DNA of 64,000 bases from Alistipes sp. Zagget8 (GTDB lineage: Bacteria; Bacteroidota; Bacteroidia; Bacteroidales; Rikenellaceae). Below the pieces are notes generated by a model. It did not search any database. It was not told the DNA's origin and saw nothing but the letters and a program-made list of their open reading frames with translations. This document shows, piece by piece, positions 40,496 through 49,686 of this stretch. The stretch lies in NCBI GenBank assembly GCA_001941065.1, contig MSHJ01000013.1, positions 62,001-126,000 of the forward strand. Reading direction: 5' to 3'. Every line of letters starts with the position of its first letter. The stretch's first letter is position 1. The translations under genes were made by a program, and so were the position numbers.

Positions 40496-40618
40496 TGCTT
40501 TGAATGGCATGCAACATGCTGTTGTGATAAAAGCATTTGAATTAATATTGTGATTATGTAATGAATTGAAATCTATATTGGCTACATACAATTATTTTTT
40601 TAATTAATACTAAACTCT

Positions 40619-43093
40619 ATGAAAGCAGTAAATTTCTGGAAAACATTGTTCTGTGCGGCATTGGCTATTACGGCCTTCAGCGCCTGCTCGGACGATGACA
40701 ACGACGATGACGGCGGAATACCGTCGATCACCGTGGATGGTAAGGAATCGGCAACTCTTGCCGTGAAACTCGAAGGCGGTACGACTGAAGCCGTCGAGGT
40801 CGTTTCGACCGGTAACTGGGTGCTGGAACTTTCAGGTACGGAAACCGGTTGGTGCCATCCCAGCAAGGAGACGGGCGGCAAGGGCAATACGTCGCTGACT
40901 TTTACCGTAGACAAGTGGGAGGGTGCCGCAAGCACCGACGAGCGTTCGGTTACCGCAACGCTGACCACGAACGGCTCTTTCGAGGGCATTCCCATTCCCA
41001 AGGAGGCCACGATCGTCGTCAAGCAGAACGGTGACGGTTCGACGGCCGTAACGACCAATGTAAAGGAAATTCGAGGCAAACTGACTTTCCCCGATGCTGC
41101 AACTGAAATCACGGAGTCGATGGTTGTTACAGGTATCGTTGTCTCGGACGTTGTTGGCAATAATATTAATAACAAGTCGTTCATGATTGCCGACAACACG
41201 ACAGAGCCGGGTGCCGGTCTGTTTATCCGTCTGAAAGGCGAGAATACGATTGCCAAGATGGGTAATATTATCCAGTTCGAGCTCAAAGGTGGTTCGCAGC
41301 AGTCCTATTTCGGAACGTGTCAGGTAAATTTCACGAATGCAACAGCAGATCCTACGATCACGGTTTTGGATTCGAATAACAATACGCCCGATCCTATTAC
41401 CGTTGAAGATGTCTCCAAATTGGCAGAATATCAGTCGCAGTACGTACAGGTCTATTCGCAGCCAGCTTCTGACATTATCGGTCAGAAATATTACAGCGAT
41501 CCTGCCAGCACCGGCTATGCGAACAAGACGTTCGTAACCCGTACCGGCGAGTCGTTCTCGCTGTCGTTCGGGTCCTATACTACAACATGGGCTGAAGCAA
41601 CTGAAATTCCCGGGAACTCGGGTTACATCAAAGGCTGCGTTTCCCTCAATTCCAATCTGGGCAATATTTCGCCCCGCAATGCCGACGACCTGAAAGGTAT
41701 GACCGAGCCGCTCTTTGAAGTGGAAACTACCACTACAAAGATTAGTGAGATCACCTCTGATGGCAGCTACACCATCGAAAAGGCTACGGTTGTAAGCGTC
41801 AGCGCGAAGAGCTTTGTTATCGGCGATGGTACGGGTTACATCTGTGTTTACAAGACTACGGATCAGGCGGTTGCCGTTGGTAATTTAGTGACGGTATCGG
41901 GTGCTGTAGCTGACTATGCGAAAGGCATGGAGGGTAAGACTGCACTCCAATTTGACTCCGCAGCCGAGGTGATCGAAGAGACCGGTACGGGTACGATCAC
42001 CGTTCCTGCACCGGAGGTGGTTCCGGGCAGCGGAATCGATGCTCTGGTGCCGTTGAAATATATTACTGTAACCGGAACATTGGCCCAGTCGGGAAATTAC
42101 TACAATATCAATTTTGCGGACTATACGGGTGAACAGACTGGTTCGCTTCTGGATGCTCCGGCATCGTTGAATGCAGCTATCTATGATGGACAGGATGTGG
42201 AGGTAACCGGATGGTATGTTTACACCAATACCTCCAAGTTCTTCAACGTCATCGCCGATAAGATCGAGCTTGTATCGACTGATCCTGTCGTGAATTTTAC
42301 CTCTACTCCGTCGGCTTTTGCCGCTGAGAATCCTGTCGCTCAAACGGTGGATTATGTTACCTTGAATGTATCTGGGAATCCCACGTTCGAGATTTCCGAG
42401 GGGGCTGACTATTTTGAAATAGGTACGGTTACTGCTACTACCGTCGAGGTCAAGGCCAAAGGCAACAATACGAATACATCGGCTCTTAGTGGCAAGTTAG
42501 TTGCAAAAGTGAATGGTAATATACTTGCTACGATCAATCTGGAGCAGGCCGGTGCTCTTCCCAGCGGTGCAGCAATCATTACTTTAGATATCAACGGTGT
42601 TGTCAGCGGTAAATCCGGTGCAATAGAGTTGGGTAAATCTAATTACGGATCGCAGGATGTCGCTGTCGAATCTACTTGGTATACGTGGAATACCAGCTCG
42701 ATTGGTTTTGCCGGTGCCAGAATAACCCAGGGGAACGGCTCGGAAGGTACTTACAATAATTCTGTACTCCAGGTCCAGGGTAGCACCGATGGAGTTGCCA
42801 AGCAGGGCTTTATTTTCAATACGGCATCGCTTGGAGAAATTATTTCGGTTGAGGTTGTTTGTCAGAATAGTAAAGCGTCCAGCAGTCCTGCATACCATAT
42901 GTATTTTGGTACGGAGGAGAATCCCTCGACTAATGAAGCTGCACCTACAGCAGAGGGAGTAGGCGCAGATGCACTTTGGTCTTTCACGGATACTTTCGAT
43001 GTTTCGGGCAAGGGATACAGCTATTTCAAGCTCTATAACAATTCGACCTTTGCACTTTATGTGAAATCGATAGAGATTATATACAAAAAATAG
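40619..43093 (+). CDS. Surface lipoprotein with BACON-like and DUF5689/OB-fold-like domains
   Basis: AFSACSDDD lipobox; repeated OB-like segments (ITESMVVTGIVVSDVVGNNINNKSFMIADNTTEPGAGLFIRLKG; KISEITSDGSYTIEKATVVSVSAKSFVIGDGTGYICVYK). Confidence 0.75.
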   Translation: MKAVNFWKTLFCAALAITAFSACSDDDNDDDGGIPSITVDGKESATLAVKLEGGTTEAVEVVSTGNWVLELSGTETGWCHPSKETGGKGNTSLTFTVDKWEGAASTDERSVTATLTTNGSFEGIPIPKEATIVVKQNGDGSTAVTTNVKEIRGKLTFPDAATEITESMVVTGIVVSDVVGNNINNKSFMIADNTTEPGAGLFIRLKGENTIAKMGNIIQFELKGGSQQSYFGTCQVNFTNATADPTITVLDSNNNTPDPITVEDVSKLAEYQSQYVQVYSQPASDIIGQKYYSDPASTGYANKTFVTRTGESFSLSFGSYTTTWAEATEIPGNSGYIKGCVSLNSNLGNISPRNADDLKGMTEPLFEVETTTTKISEITSDGSYTIEKATVVSVSAKSFVIGDGTGYICVYKTTDQAVAVGNLVTVSGAVADYAKGMEGKTALQFDSAAEVIEETGTGTITVPAPEVVPGSGIDALVPLKYITVTGTLAQSGNYYNINFADYTGEQTGSLLDAPASLNAAIYDGQDVEVTGWYVYTNTSKFFNVIADKIELVSTDPVVNFTSTPSAFAAENPVAQTVDYVTLNVSGNPTFEISEGADYFEIGTVTATTVEVKAKGNNTNTSALSGKLVAKVNGNILATINLEQAGALPSGAAIITLDINGVVSGKSGAIELGKSNYGSQDVAVESTWYTWNTSSIGFAGARITQGNGSEGTYNNSVLQVQGSTDGVAKQGFIFNTASLGEIISVEVVCQNSKASSSPAYHMYFGTEENPSTNEAAPTAEGVGADALWSFTDTFDVSGKGYSYFKLYNNSTFALYVKSIEIIYKK

Positions 43094-43116
43094 TCAAGGA
43101 AACTGACTTTTAAAAC

Positions 43117-43160
43117 AAACCACTCTTGGCGGGGATAACACCCCGTCAAGAGTTTGGTTT
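43117..43160 (+). terminator. Intrinsic terminator-like hairpin
   Basis: CACTCTTGGCGGGGATAACACCCCGTCAAGAGTTTGG. Confidence 0.65.
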
Positions 43161-43202
43161 CTAAACAGGTCTGCGGACCGCGACTTTTTTAGCTATTTTT
43201 GC

Positions 43203-44447
43203 ATGGTGAAATTCATAAAACAGACAGGATTAGGATTGCCGTACATGCTGCTGGCGACGCTTGTCCTTTTCACGGGATGCGGCGACGATGACGATGAGGG
43301 GGTGAAATCCCTTGCCCAGCTCGAAGCAAAGACCGTGAATTGTATAACCACAACGGACAAAGTCCTTACCCAGGGTCCGAAAGGGCTCACCTTCCAGGCG
43401 AAAATCTCGCTGGCAGCGGGTGAGGAGTGGTGTTCGTTCGATCCGGCGTCCCAGCTCGCAACGACGGCGGGCGGTGCGGTGGGCGAGGCGCTGCCTCTCT
43501 ATCTGCAGGAAAACCGCACCGACGCGTACCGTTCGGCGGAGATTGCCGTCAACTACTCGAGCGGTTATTCCGTGACCCTGCAGCTGTGGCAGATGCCTTA
43601 CACCCCGAATCCGGAGGAGCAGGAGTTCAACCGTGCGTGGGGCGAACTGCCCGAATACCGCGAGGCTGCCGACTATATTTATAAAACCTACAACACGACG
43701 TTGGTCTCCACCAAATACAATGACGGCGGATACCGGCGCAACTTTACGATTTGTTTCGACCGGGAACTGCGCGTGGCGCATTGGGTGGCTTATCCGTTGC
43801 ACGGGTGCTATACGCAGCCGAACGTCGGGCGTACCGATGCCTGGGCCTATGATCCCAATACGCAGCAGCCGTCCATTGCCAGCAGCGAGCAGGCAAATAT
43901 CATCGACACTTACGGTACCGGTGATGCCCGCGGGCACCAGTGTCCTTCGGCGGACCGCTATAATACGACGCAGACCAATAGCATGACTTTTTACGCCACG
44001 AACATCATGCCGCAGAATTACAAGTTCAATAGCGGCAGTTGGGGAAAACTGGAGATTAAGATGCGGGAATGGGCGCCTCTGGTATCGACGCGCGTGCGTT
44101 ACGACACGCTTTTTGTCGTGACCGGGACTCATTTTGACGGCGGGACGATCACGGACAGGAGCGGTAAGAAAGTGGGGTACCCCGACAAATGCTGGAAAGT
44201 GCTGCTTCAGCAAAAGAGCAATCAGAACAAGCAGATTTGGGAATGCGGGGCCGACGAACTGAAGGCCATCGGTTTTATTTTCCCCAATTCGAATGCCGCG
44301 GAGGATATGAAATTGTCGGAAGCGGCCTGCACGGTGAAAGAGATCGAAGCGCAGACGGGCTTCAAGTTCTTCCAGAACCTCGATCCCGCCGTTGCGGACG
44401 CGGTCAAGGAGCAGAAAGAGATTTCCGACTGGCCGGGAGTCTATTGA
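43203..44447 (+). CDS. DNA/RNA non-specific endonuclease (NUC1-type) lipoprotein
   Basis: LVLFTGCGDDD lipobox; GDARGHQCPSADR (RGHxxP active-site motif), VVTGTHFDGG, VPDKCWKVLL-like segment. Confidence 0.85.
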   Translation: MVKFIKQTGLGLPYMLLATLVLFTGCGDDDDEGVKSLAQLEAKTVNCITTTDKVLTQGPKGLTFQAKISLAAGEEWCSFDPASQLATTAGGAVGEALPLYLQENRTDAYRSAEIAVNYSSGYSVTLQLWQMPYTPNPEEQEFNRAWGELPEYREAADYIYKTYNTTLVSTKYNDGGYRRNFTICFDRELRVAHWVAYPLHGCYTQPNVGRTDAWAYDPNTQQPSIASSEQANIIDTYGTGDARGHQCPSADRYNTTQTNSMTFYATNIMPQNYKFNSGSWGKLEIKMREWAPLVSTRVRYDTLFVVTGTHFDGGTITDRSGKKVGYPDKCWKVLLQQKSNQNKQIWECGADELKAIGFIFPNSNAAEDMKLSEAACTVKEIEAQTGFKFFQNLDPAVADAVKEQKEISDWPGVY

Positions 44448-44474
44448 TAAAACACCTTTAAAACGATAACGTTT

Positions 44475-45509
44475 ATGAAGAGAATCCTTTTGACAGGACT
44501 GTTTGCCTCGCTGATTGCGGTGGCATGCTTTGCGCAGAAGCCCTATAAAGTGGTCTTCTACAATTTCGAGAACCTGTTCGACACCATCAACGATCCGGAC
44601 GTGCTGGACGAGGAGTTCACGCCCGAAGGACCCAAAAAGTGGAACACGGCCAAATACACCAAGAAAATCGGAAACCTCGAACGGGTGCTGTTCGACATCG
44701 CCGCCGAGGACAAGGATTTTCCCGTTGTGATCGGCGTTTCGGAGATCGAGAACCGCTCGGTGATGGAGGACGTGATCGCGCAGCCGAAACTGACCCACGG
44801 CGACTACTGCATCGTGCATTACGACTCGCCCGATGCCCGCGGCGTGGATGTCGGTTTCTACTACCGTCCCGATGTCTTCAAACTCGAGGGCAGCGAGGCC
44901 ATTCCGTTCAAGATGCCCGGCATGCCGAATTTCAAAACGCGTGATTTCGTCACGATGTGGGGCACGATCGAGAACGAGCCGTTCTTCTTTCTCGTGAGCC
45001 ACTGGCCTTCGCGCCTGGGCGGCAAGGAGGCTTCGGACCCCAAGCGTCTGGCTGCGGCCAGCCAGGTGAAGCACATCGTCGATTCGGTGACGGCGGCCAA
45101 TCCGGCCACGAAGGTGGTCGTGATGGGCGACCTGAACGATGACGCCACGGACGCCAGCGTCGTGGAGGGGCTGAGCGCCAAAGGCAAGATCAAGGATGTG
45201 AAGGAGGGCGATATGTTCAATCCCTTCATCGCCCTGCTGAAAGCCGGTTACGGCACGCTGGCCTACCGCGATGCGTGGAACCTGTTCGACAACATCATCG
45301 TTTCGGAGAATCTGGCGACGGGCTCCACGGGCGAACTGAAGATTCAGCCTGTCGGCAAGTCGAAATTCTACGGAGGTATCTTCCGCCGTCCCTACATGAT
45401 TCAGAAGGAGGGCCAGTACAAGGGATACCCGCTGCGCACGTTCGTCGGCAACGACTTTCAGGGCGGTTTCAGCGACCACTTTCCCGTCTATATCTATATT
45501 GCCAAATAA
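44475..45509 (+). CDS. Secreted endonuclease/exonuclease/phosphatase (EEP) family protein
   Basis: VVFYNFENLFDTINDPD, GVSEIENRSVMEDV, VSHWPSRLGG, VMGDLNDD, GFSDHFPVYIYIAK. Confidence 0.92.
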   Translation: MKRILLTGLFASLIAVACFAQKPYKVVFYNFENLFDTINDPDVLDEEFTPEGPKKWNTAKYTKKIGNLERVLFDIAAEDKDFPVVIGVSEIENRSVMEDVIAQPKLTHGDYCIVHYDSPDARGVDVGFYYRPDVFKLEGSEAIPFKMPGMPNFKTRDFVTMWGTIENEPFFFLVSHWPSRLGGKEASDPKRLAAASQVKHIVDSVTAANPATKVVVMGDLNDDATDASVVEGLSAKGKIKDVKEGDMFNPFIALLKAGYGTLAYRDAWNLFDNIIVSENLATGSTGELKIQPVGKSKFYGGIFRRPYMIQKEGQYKGYPLRTFVGNDFQGGFSDHFPVYIYIAK

Positions 45510-45527
45510 ACACGCTAAAATATTTGT

Positions 45528-48377
45528 ATGAAACTCAAGATTCTACTTATTCTGATGCTCGCCGCCGTGACCTTCACGTCCTATGCGCAGGACGGAGGTA
45601 TCCGCGGTAAGGTGGTCTCGCGCAACGGCCGCGTGGCCCTGAGCAACGTGCAGGTGAAGATCGAAAACCTGGGACTGACGGTCATGACCGACAAGGACGG
45701 TAATTTCGTTATCGAGAACCTCCCCAAGGGCGACTATACGCTGTCGTTCGCAACTCCCGAGTTCGAACAGCTCAACCTGATGGTCCGCGTGGACAACCAG
45801 AACGTGAAGGACCTCAAGCAGGTCATCATCGTGCCGACGGGTCCCGCCGGCGGTGTGCTGGACGACGCGATCTTCGCCGAATTCGACAACGACTCCTCGT
45901 CGTCGGACACCCAGGCGCTGCCCTCGTCGCTCTCGTCGTCGACGGACCTGTTCAACAACATCGCTTCGTATCGCTTCAGCGAGATGCGTTTCAACATCCG
46001 CGGTTTCGATTCGCAGTATTCGGACATCTACCTGAACGGCATCCGTTTCAACGATGCCATGACGGGCTACGGTCCCTGGTCGCTGTGGAGCGGCCTGAAC
46101 GACGCCACGCGTAATCAGGAGAACTACACGGGTCTCGAAGCGGCTGATTTCGGCATCGGCGGCATCGGCGGCATAACCAACGTCAACGCCCGCGCTTCGC
46201 AGATGCGCAAGGGCTTCCGCGTGAGCGTGTCGAACGGCAACCAGATGTACCGCTTCCGGGCGATGCTCTCCTACGGTTCGGGACAGCTGGACAACGGCTG
46301 GTCGTATGCCTTCTCGGTGGGTACCCGTCAGGGCGGCAACGGCTATGTGGACGGGGTATATTACAACTCCTACTCCTATTTCGCTTCAGCCGAGAAGCTC
46401 TTCGGCGACAACCACCGTCTGGGCCTGACGCTGATGGCGTCGCCTTCGGAGCGCGGAGTCCAGCAGGCATCGACCGACGAGGCCTACCGCCTGTTCGGCA
46501 ACAACTACTACAATCCCAATGTGGGTTATCAGGCCGGCAAACTCCGTAACTCGCGTGTGCGCAACACCCACGAGCCGATCGTGATGCTGAACTACACGTG
46601 GGACATGTCGGAGAACACGCGCCTGAACGCCGCCACGGCGCTGCGTTTCGGTAAGAACGGCTATTCGGCGCTGACGTGGAACGCCGGCGCGGACCCCCGC
46701 GGGGATTATTACCGCTATATGCCTTCGTCGGACGGCACGCAGATCATCGACGGTATCACCACCGACCGGACGATCTATTTCTACGGTCAGGACGCCATCA
46801 CGGCAGCCGGGGTGTGGGACGGTATGCTCGACTACGACGATTTCTTCCAGATAAACCAGCGGAATATCGACACTGACCCGCTGCTGTCCCAACTGATGGG
46901 TAATAGAAGTCGTTCGAGCTACATGATCGAGGAGCGCCACACCGACCAGCTCGACTACAATCTGGCGGTCAACGTGCAGCACAATATGCGCAACAACATG
47001 CGTATCGTCGGCGGCGCCAACCTGCGCGTCAACCGCACGAATTATTACTCGGAGGTCAAGGACCTGCTGGGCGGTGACTACTGGTACGACATCGACAAGT
47101 TCGCCGAGCGCGACATGGCCAGCACCGAAGCCTACCAGAACGACCTGGATTACTACTGGGCCACGGGTCATGCCCGCATCGCCCGCGTCGGCGACAAATA
47201 TGGCTACTACTACCGGGCGCACCTGCTCGAGAGCAACGCCTGGGCCAACTATACGTGGGGCATCGGCGGTTTCTCGCTGGGCGTCGCCGGATCGGTCGGC
47301 TATTCGCAGATGTACCGCGAGGGTATGTGGCGCAAGGGCCTGTTCCCCAACAACTCGAAGGGCGATTCGAAGAAACTCGACTATCTGACCTACGAAGGCA
47401 AACTCTCGCTGGGGTACAAGTTCTCGGGCGCCCACTCGCTCGAGGCCAATGCGGTCATCCTGCAGCAGGCTCCCAAGTTTGCAACGGCATTCGTGTCGCC
47501 CCGCACGCGCAACACGACCACGCCGGGTCTGAAAGCCGAGAAGGTGTTCGGCGTGGACCTTACCTATAACCTCAACCTGCCCTACGTCAAGGCCCGCTTG
47601 TCGGGATACTACACCACGATCAAGGATCAGTCGAAGGTCATTTCGTTCTACGACGATACCCGCAGTTCGTTCACCAACTTTGCCATGAGCGGCATCGACA
47701 AGGAGCACTACGGCGTGGAGCTGGGTCTCTCGGTTCCGGTATGGCAGGGCCTTTCGGTGGTCGGCGCGGTGAGCTGGGGCGAGTATACCTACACGTCGAA
47801 CCCCGATTTCGTGCAGACGGTGGACAACATGGACCAGATCGTGCTGAAGGACAAAGTCAACTGGGACGGCTTCCATGTGGAGAGCTCGCCGCAGCTGGCT
47901 TTCAACATCGGTCTCGACTACCGCGGACCCCGCAACTGGTTTGCCGGCGTGAATTTCAACTATTACGACAACCTCTATCTCTCGATGAACCCGCTGTACC
48001 GCACGGCCACGGCTACGGAGTACTACACCAACCAGATCATCGCCGAGGAGTCGAAGCCCGAACCGAACGTCGAAACGCTGGCCCAGGCCATTGCGTCGGT
48101 GAAGAAGATCCGCAACCAGGAGAAATTCGGCGGATACTACACCCTCAGCGCCAACGTGGGCAAGAACTGGTACATCCACCGCAACTATATGCTGGGCTTC
48201 AGCCTCGAGGTGAAGAACATCCTCAACGATCAGGACATCTGCACGGGCGGTTACGAGCAGATGCGTATGAGCAAGGTCCGCGGCGAGGGCGGCGATTACA
48301 TCTACGGCCGCTTCCCCTCGAAGTATTTCTACCTGTTCGGTACGACCTACTACCTGAATGTCTATTTCCGTTTCTAA
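45528..48377 (+). CDS. TonB-dependent receptor with carboxypeptidase-like regulatory domain
   Basis: GGIRGKVVSRNGRVALSNVQVKIENLGLTVMTDKDGNFVIENLPKGDYTL; plug (RFNIRGFDSQYSDIYLNGIRFND); C-terminal YLNVYFRF. Confidence 0.93.
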   Translation: MKLKILLILMLAAVTFTSYAQDGGIRGKVVSRNGRVALSNVQVKIENLGLTVMTDKDGNFVIENLPKGDYTLSFATPEFEQLNLMVRVDNQNVKDLKQVIIVPTGPAGGVLDDAIFAEFDNDSSSSDTQALPSSLSSSTDLFNNIASYRFSEMRFNIRGFDSQYSDIYLNGIRFNDAMTGYGPWSLWSGLNDATRNQENYTGLEAADFGIGGIGGITNVNARASQMRKGFRVSVSNGNQMYRFRAMLSYGSGQLDNGWSYAFSVGTRQGGNGYVDGVYYNSYSYFASAEKLFGDNHRLGLTLMASPSERGVQQASTDEAYRLFGNNYYNPNVGYQAGKLRNSRVRNTHEPIVMLNYTWDMSENTRLNAATALRFGKNGYSALTWNAGADPRGDYYRYMPSSDGTQIIDGITTDRTIYFYGQDAITAAGVWDGMLDYDDFFQINQRNIDTDPLLSQLMGNRSRSSYMIEERHTDQLDYNLAVNVQHNMRNNMRIVGGANLRVNRTNYYSEVKDLLGGDYWYDIDKFAERDMASTEAYQNDLDYYWATGHARIARVGDKYGYYYRAHLLESNAWANYTWGIGGFSLGVAGSVGYSQMYREGMWRKGLFPNNSKGDSKKLDYLTYEGKLSLGYKFSGAHSLEANAVILQQAPKFATAFVSPRTRNTTTPGLKAEKVFGVDLTYNLNLPYVKARLSGYYTTIKDQSKVISFYDDTRSSFTNFAMSGIDKEHYGVELGLSVPVWQGLSVVGAVSWGEYTYTSNPDFVQTVDNMDQIVLKDKVNWDGFHVESSPQLAFNIGLDYRGPRNWFAGVNFNYYDNLYLSMNPLYRTATATEYYTNQIIAEESKPEPNVETLAQAIASVKKIRNQEKFGGYYTLSANVGKNWYIHRNYMLGFSLEVKNILNDQDICTGGYEQMRMSKVRGEGGDYIYGRFPSKYFYLFGTTYYLNVYFRF

Positions 48378-48395
48378 CCGAGAAGAGAATCTATT

Positions 48396-49610
48396 ATGAA
48401 AAGTCTTAAAATAGTATTTGCACTCCTTGTCGGCGTTCTGGCCGCAGGATGCTACAACGATTTCGATACCCCGGGCCCGCGGAAGCTCTACACCGACGAG
48501 GACATGACGACCATGGGGCTGACACAGGTCTCCATCAAGGCGGTGAAGGACCAGTTCAATACGGTCTTCGGCGGTATTTCCGGTACGGGTACCAACAACG
48601 GAGGCTGGGAAAACACCAAGACGCTGAAATTCGGCGAACTTACGTCCGAAGAGAAACAGTTCATCAGCATTGAGGGATGGTCCGAGGCCGCCGGTTATTA
48701 CATCAAAGGCAAGGTCATCAGCAGCGACCGTCAGGGCAACATCTACAAGTCGCTCTACATCTACGACGGCACGGCCGCCATCGAGCTCAAGCTCTACATC
48801 GGCCTTTACCTCGATTACCTGCTCGATCTGGAGAATATGAAGAGCCAGTGGGTGTATGTGCGCCTCGACGGCCTCTATCTGGGCAATTACCGCATGATGC
48901 TTTCGATCGGCGGAGCGCCGTCGGACGGCATCAATACGGCCGGCACGCACAAGTACTACGCCAACTCGAACCTCGACAACCCGAAGGTCGCCAAACTGAA
49001 TGTCTTCGCCGGGGAGTATGTGCCGCTGGAGGCTTCGGACATCCTGGAGGTGAACAGCAGCAATTACACGACCGCGCTGGGCGAGGCCCAGCTGGGGCGT
49101 CTGGTGCGTTTCAACGGTGTGAAGATCCGCTATGCGGGCATTCCGAATCAGGACGGCGTGACGAATCCCCCGATGCTGAACGGCACGTTCGAGAATCCCT
49201 ATCCGACCTGGATCGTGACCGACTGGGGATCGCCCCTTTACGGTGCCTGGTACCGCTGGGCTTATAATGTGAACAACGTGCGCCTCTACGGTTCGGTGCT
49301 GATGTGCTACAACGAGACCGAGACCAATACGGCGAATCCGGGGGTCTACGCGATTCGCACGAGCGGTTATTCGCAGTTCGCCATGAAGCCCATTCCGAAG
49401 GACGGCGCTGTCGGCAATGTGCTCGGCATCTACGGCGTCTACGGTCAGAGGTGGGATCAGGCTCAGTTCCAGATTTCGTTGAGCCGCATCGAGGACCTCG
49501 ATTTCAAGACTGCAGACCTGCTGACGGATGCGCAGATTGATGAGATGACGCCAGCATCCTCCTACGAGCCTCCCGTGAAGAACGGCGGCGACGACTATAC
49601 CGACGAATAA
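48396..49610 (+). CDS. DUF5689-type lipoprotein
   Basis: GVLAAGCYNDFDTPGP lipobox; SIEGWSEAAGYYIKGKVISSDRQGNIYKSLYIYDGTAAIELKL. Confidence 0.8.
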   Translation: MKSLKIVFALLVGVLAAGCYNDFDTPGPRKLYTDEDMTTMGLTQVSIKAVKDQFNTVFGGISGTGTNNGGWENTKTLKFGELTSEEKQFISIEGWSEAAGYYIKGKVISSDRQGNIYKSLYIYDGTAAIELKLYIGLYLDYLLDLENMKSQWVYVRLDGLYLGNYRMMLSIGGAPSDGINTAGTHKYYANSNLDNPKVAKLNVFAGEYVPLEASDILEVNSSNYTTALGEAQLGRLVRFNGVKIRYAGIPNQDGVTNPPMLNGTFENPYPTWIVTDWGSPLYGAWYRWAYNVNNVRLYGSVLMCYNETETNTANPGVYAIRTSGYSQFAMKPIPKDGAVGNVLGIYGVYGQRWDQAQFQISLSRIEDLDFKTADLLTDAQIDEMTPASSYEPPVKNGGDDYTDE

Positions 49611-49625
49611 TCCCGCCGGATGTTC

Positions 49626-49666
49626 AAAAAAACTGCGGTCCCCTTTCGAGAGGACCGCAGTTTTTT
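49626..49666. terminator. Bidirectional intrinsic terminator
   Basis: AAAAAACTGCGGTCC...GGACCGCAGTTTTTT between convergent genes. Confidence 0.88.
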
Positions 49667-49686
49667 CGTATTGTTATGGAAACGGC

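Noticed and set aside
46386-48950. 854-aa minus ORF opposite the TonB receptor
   Set aside because: Val/Arg/His-rich antisense translation without domains.
45528-49610. Considered as a classic SusC/SusD utilisation locus
   Set aside because: The partner lipoprotein is DUF5689-like, without SusD motifs.
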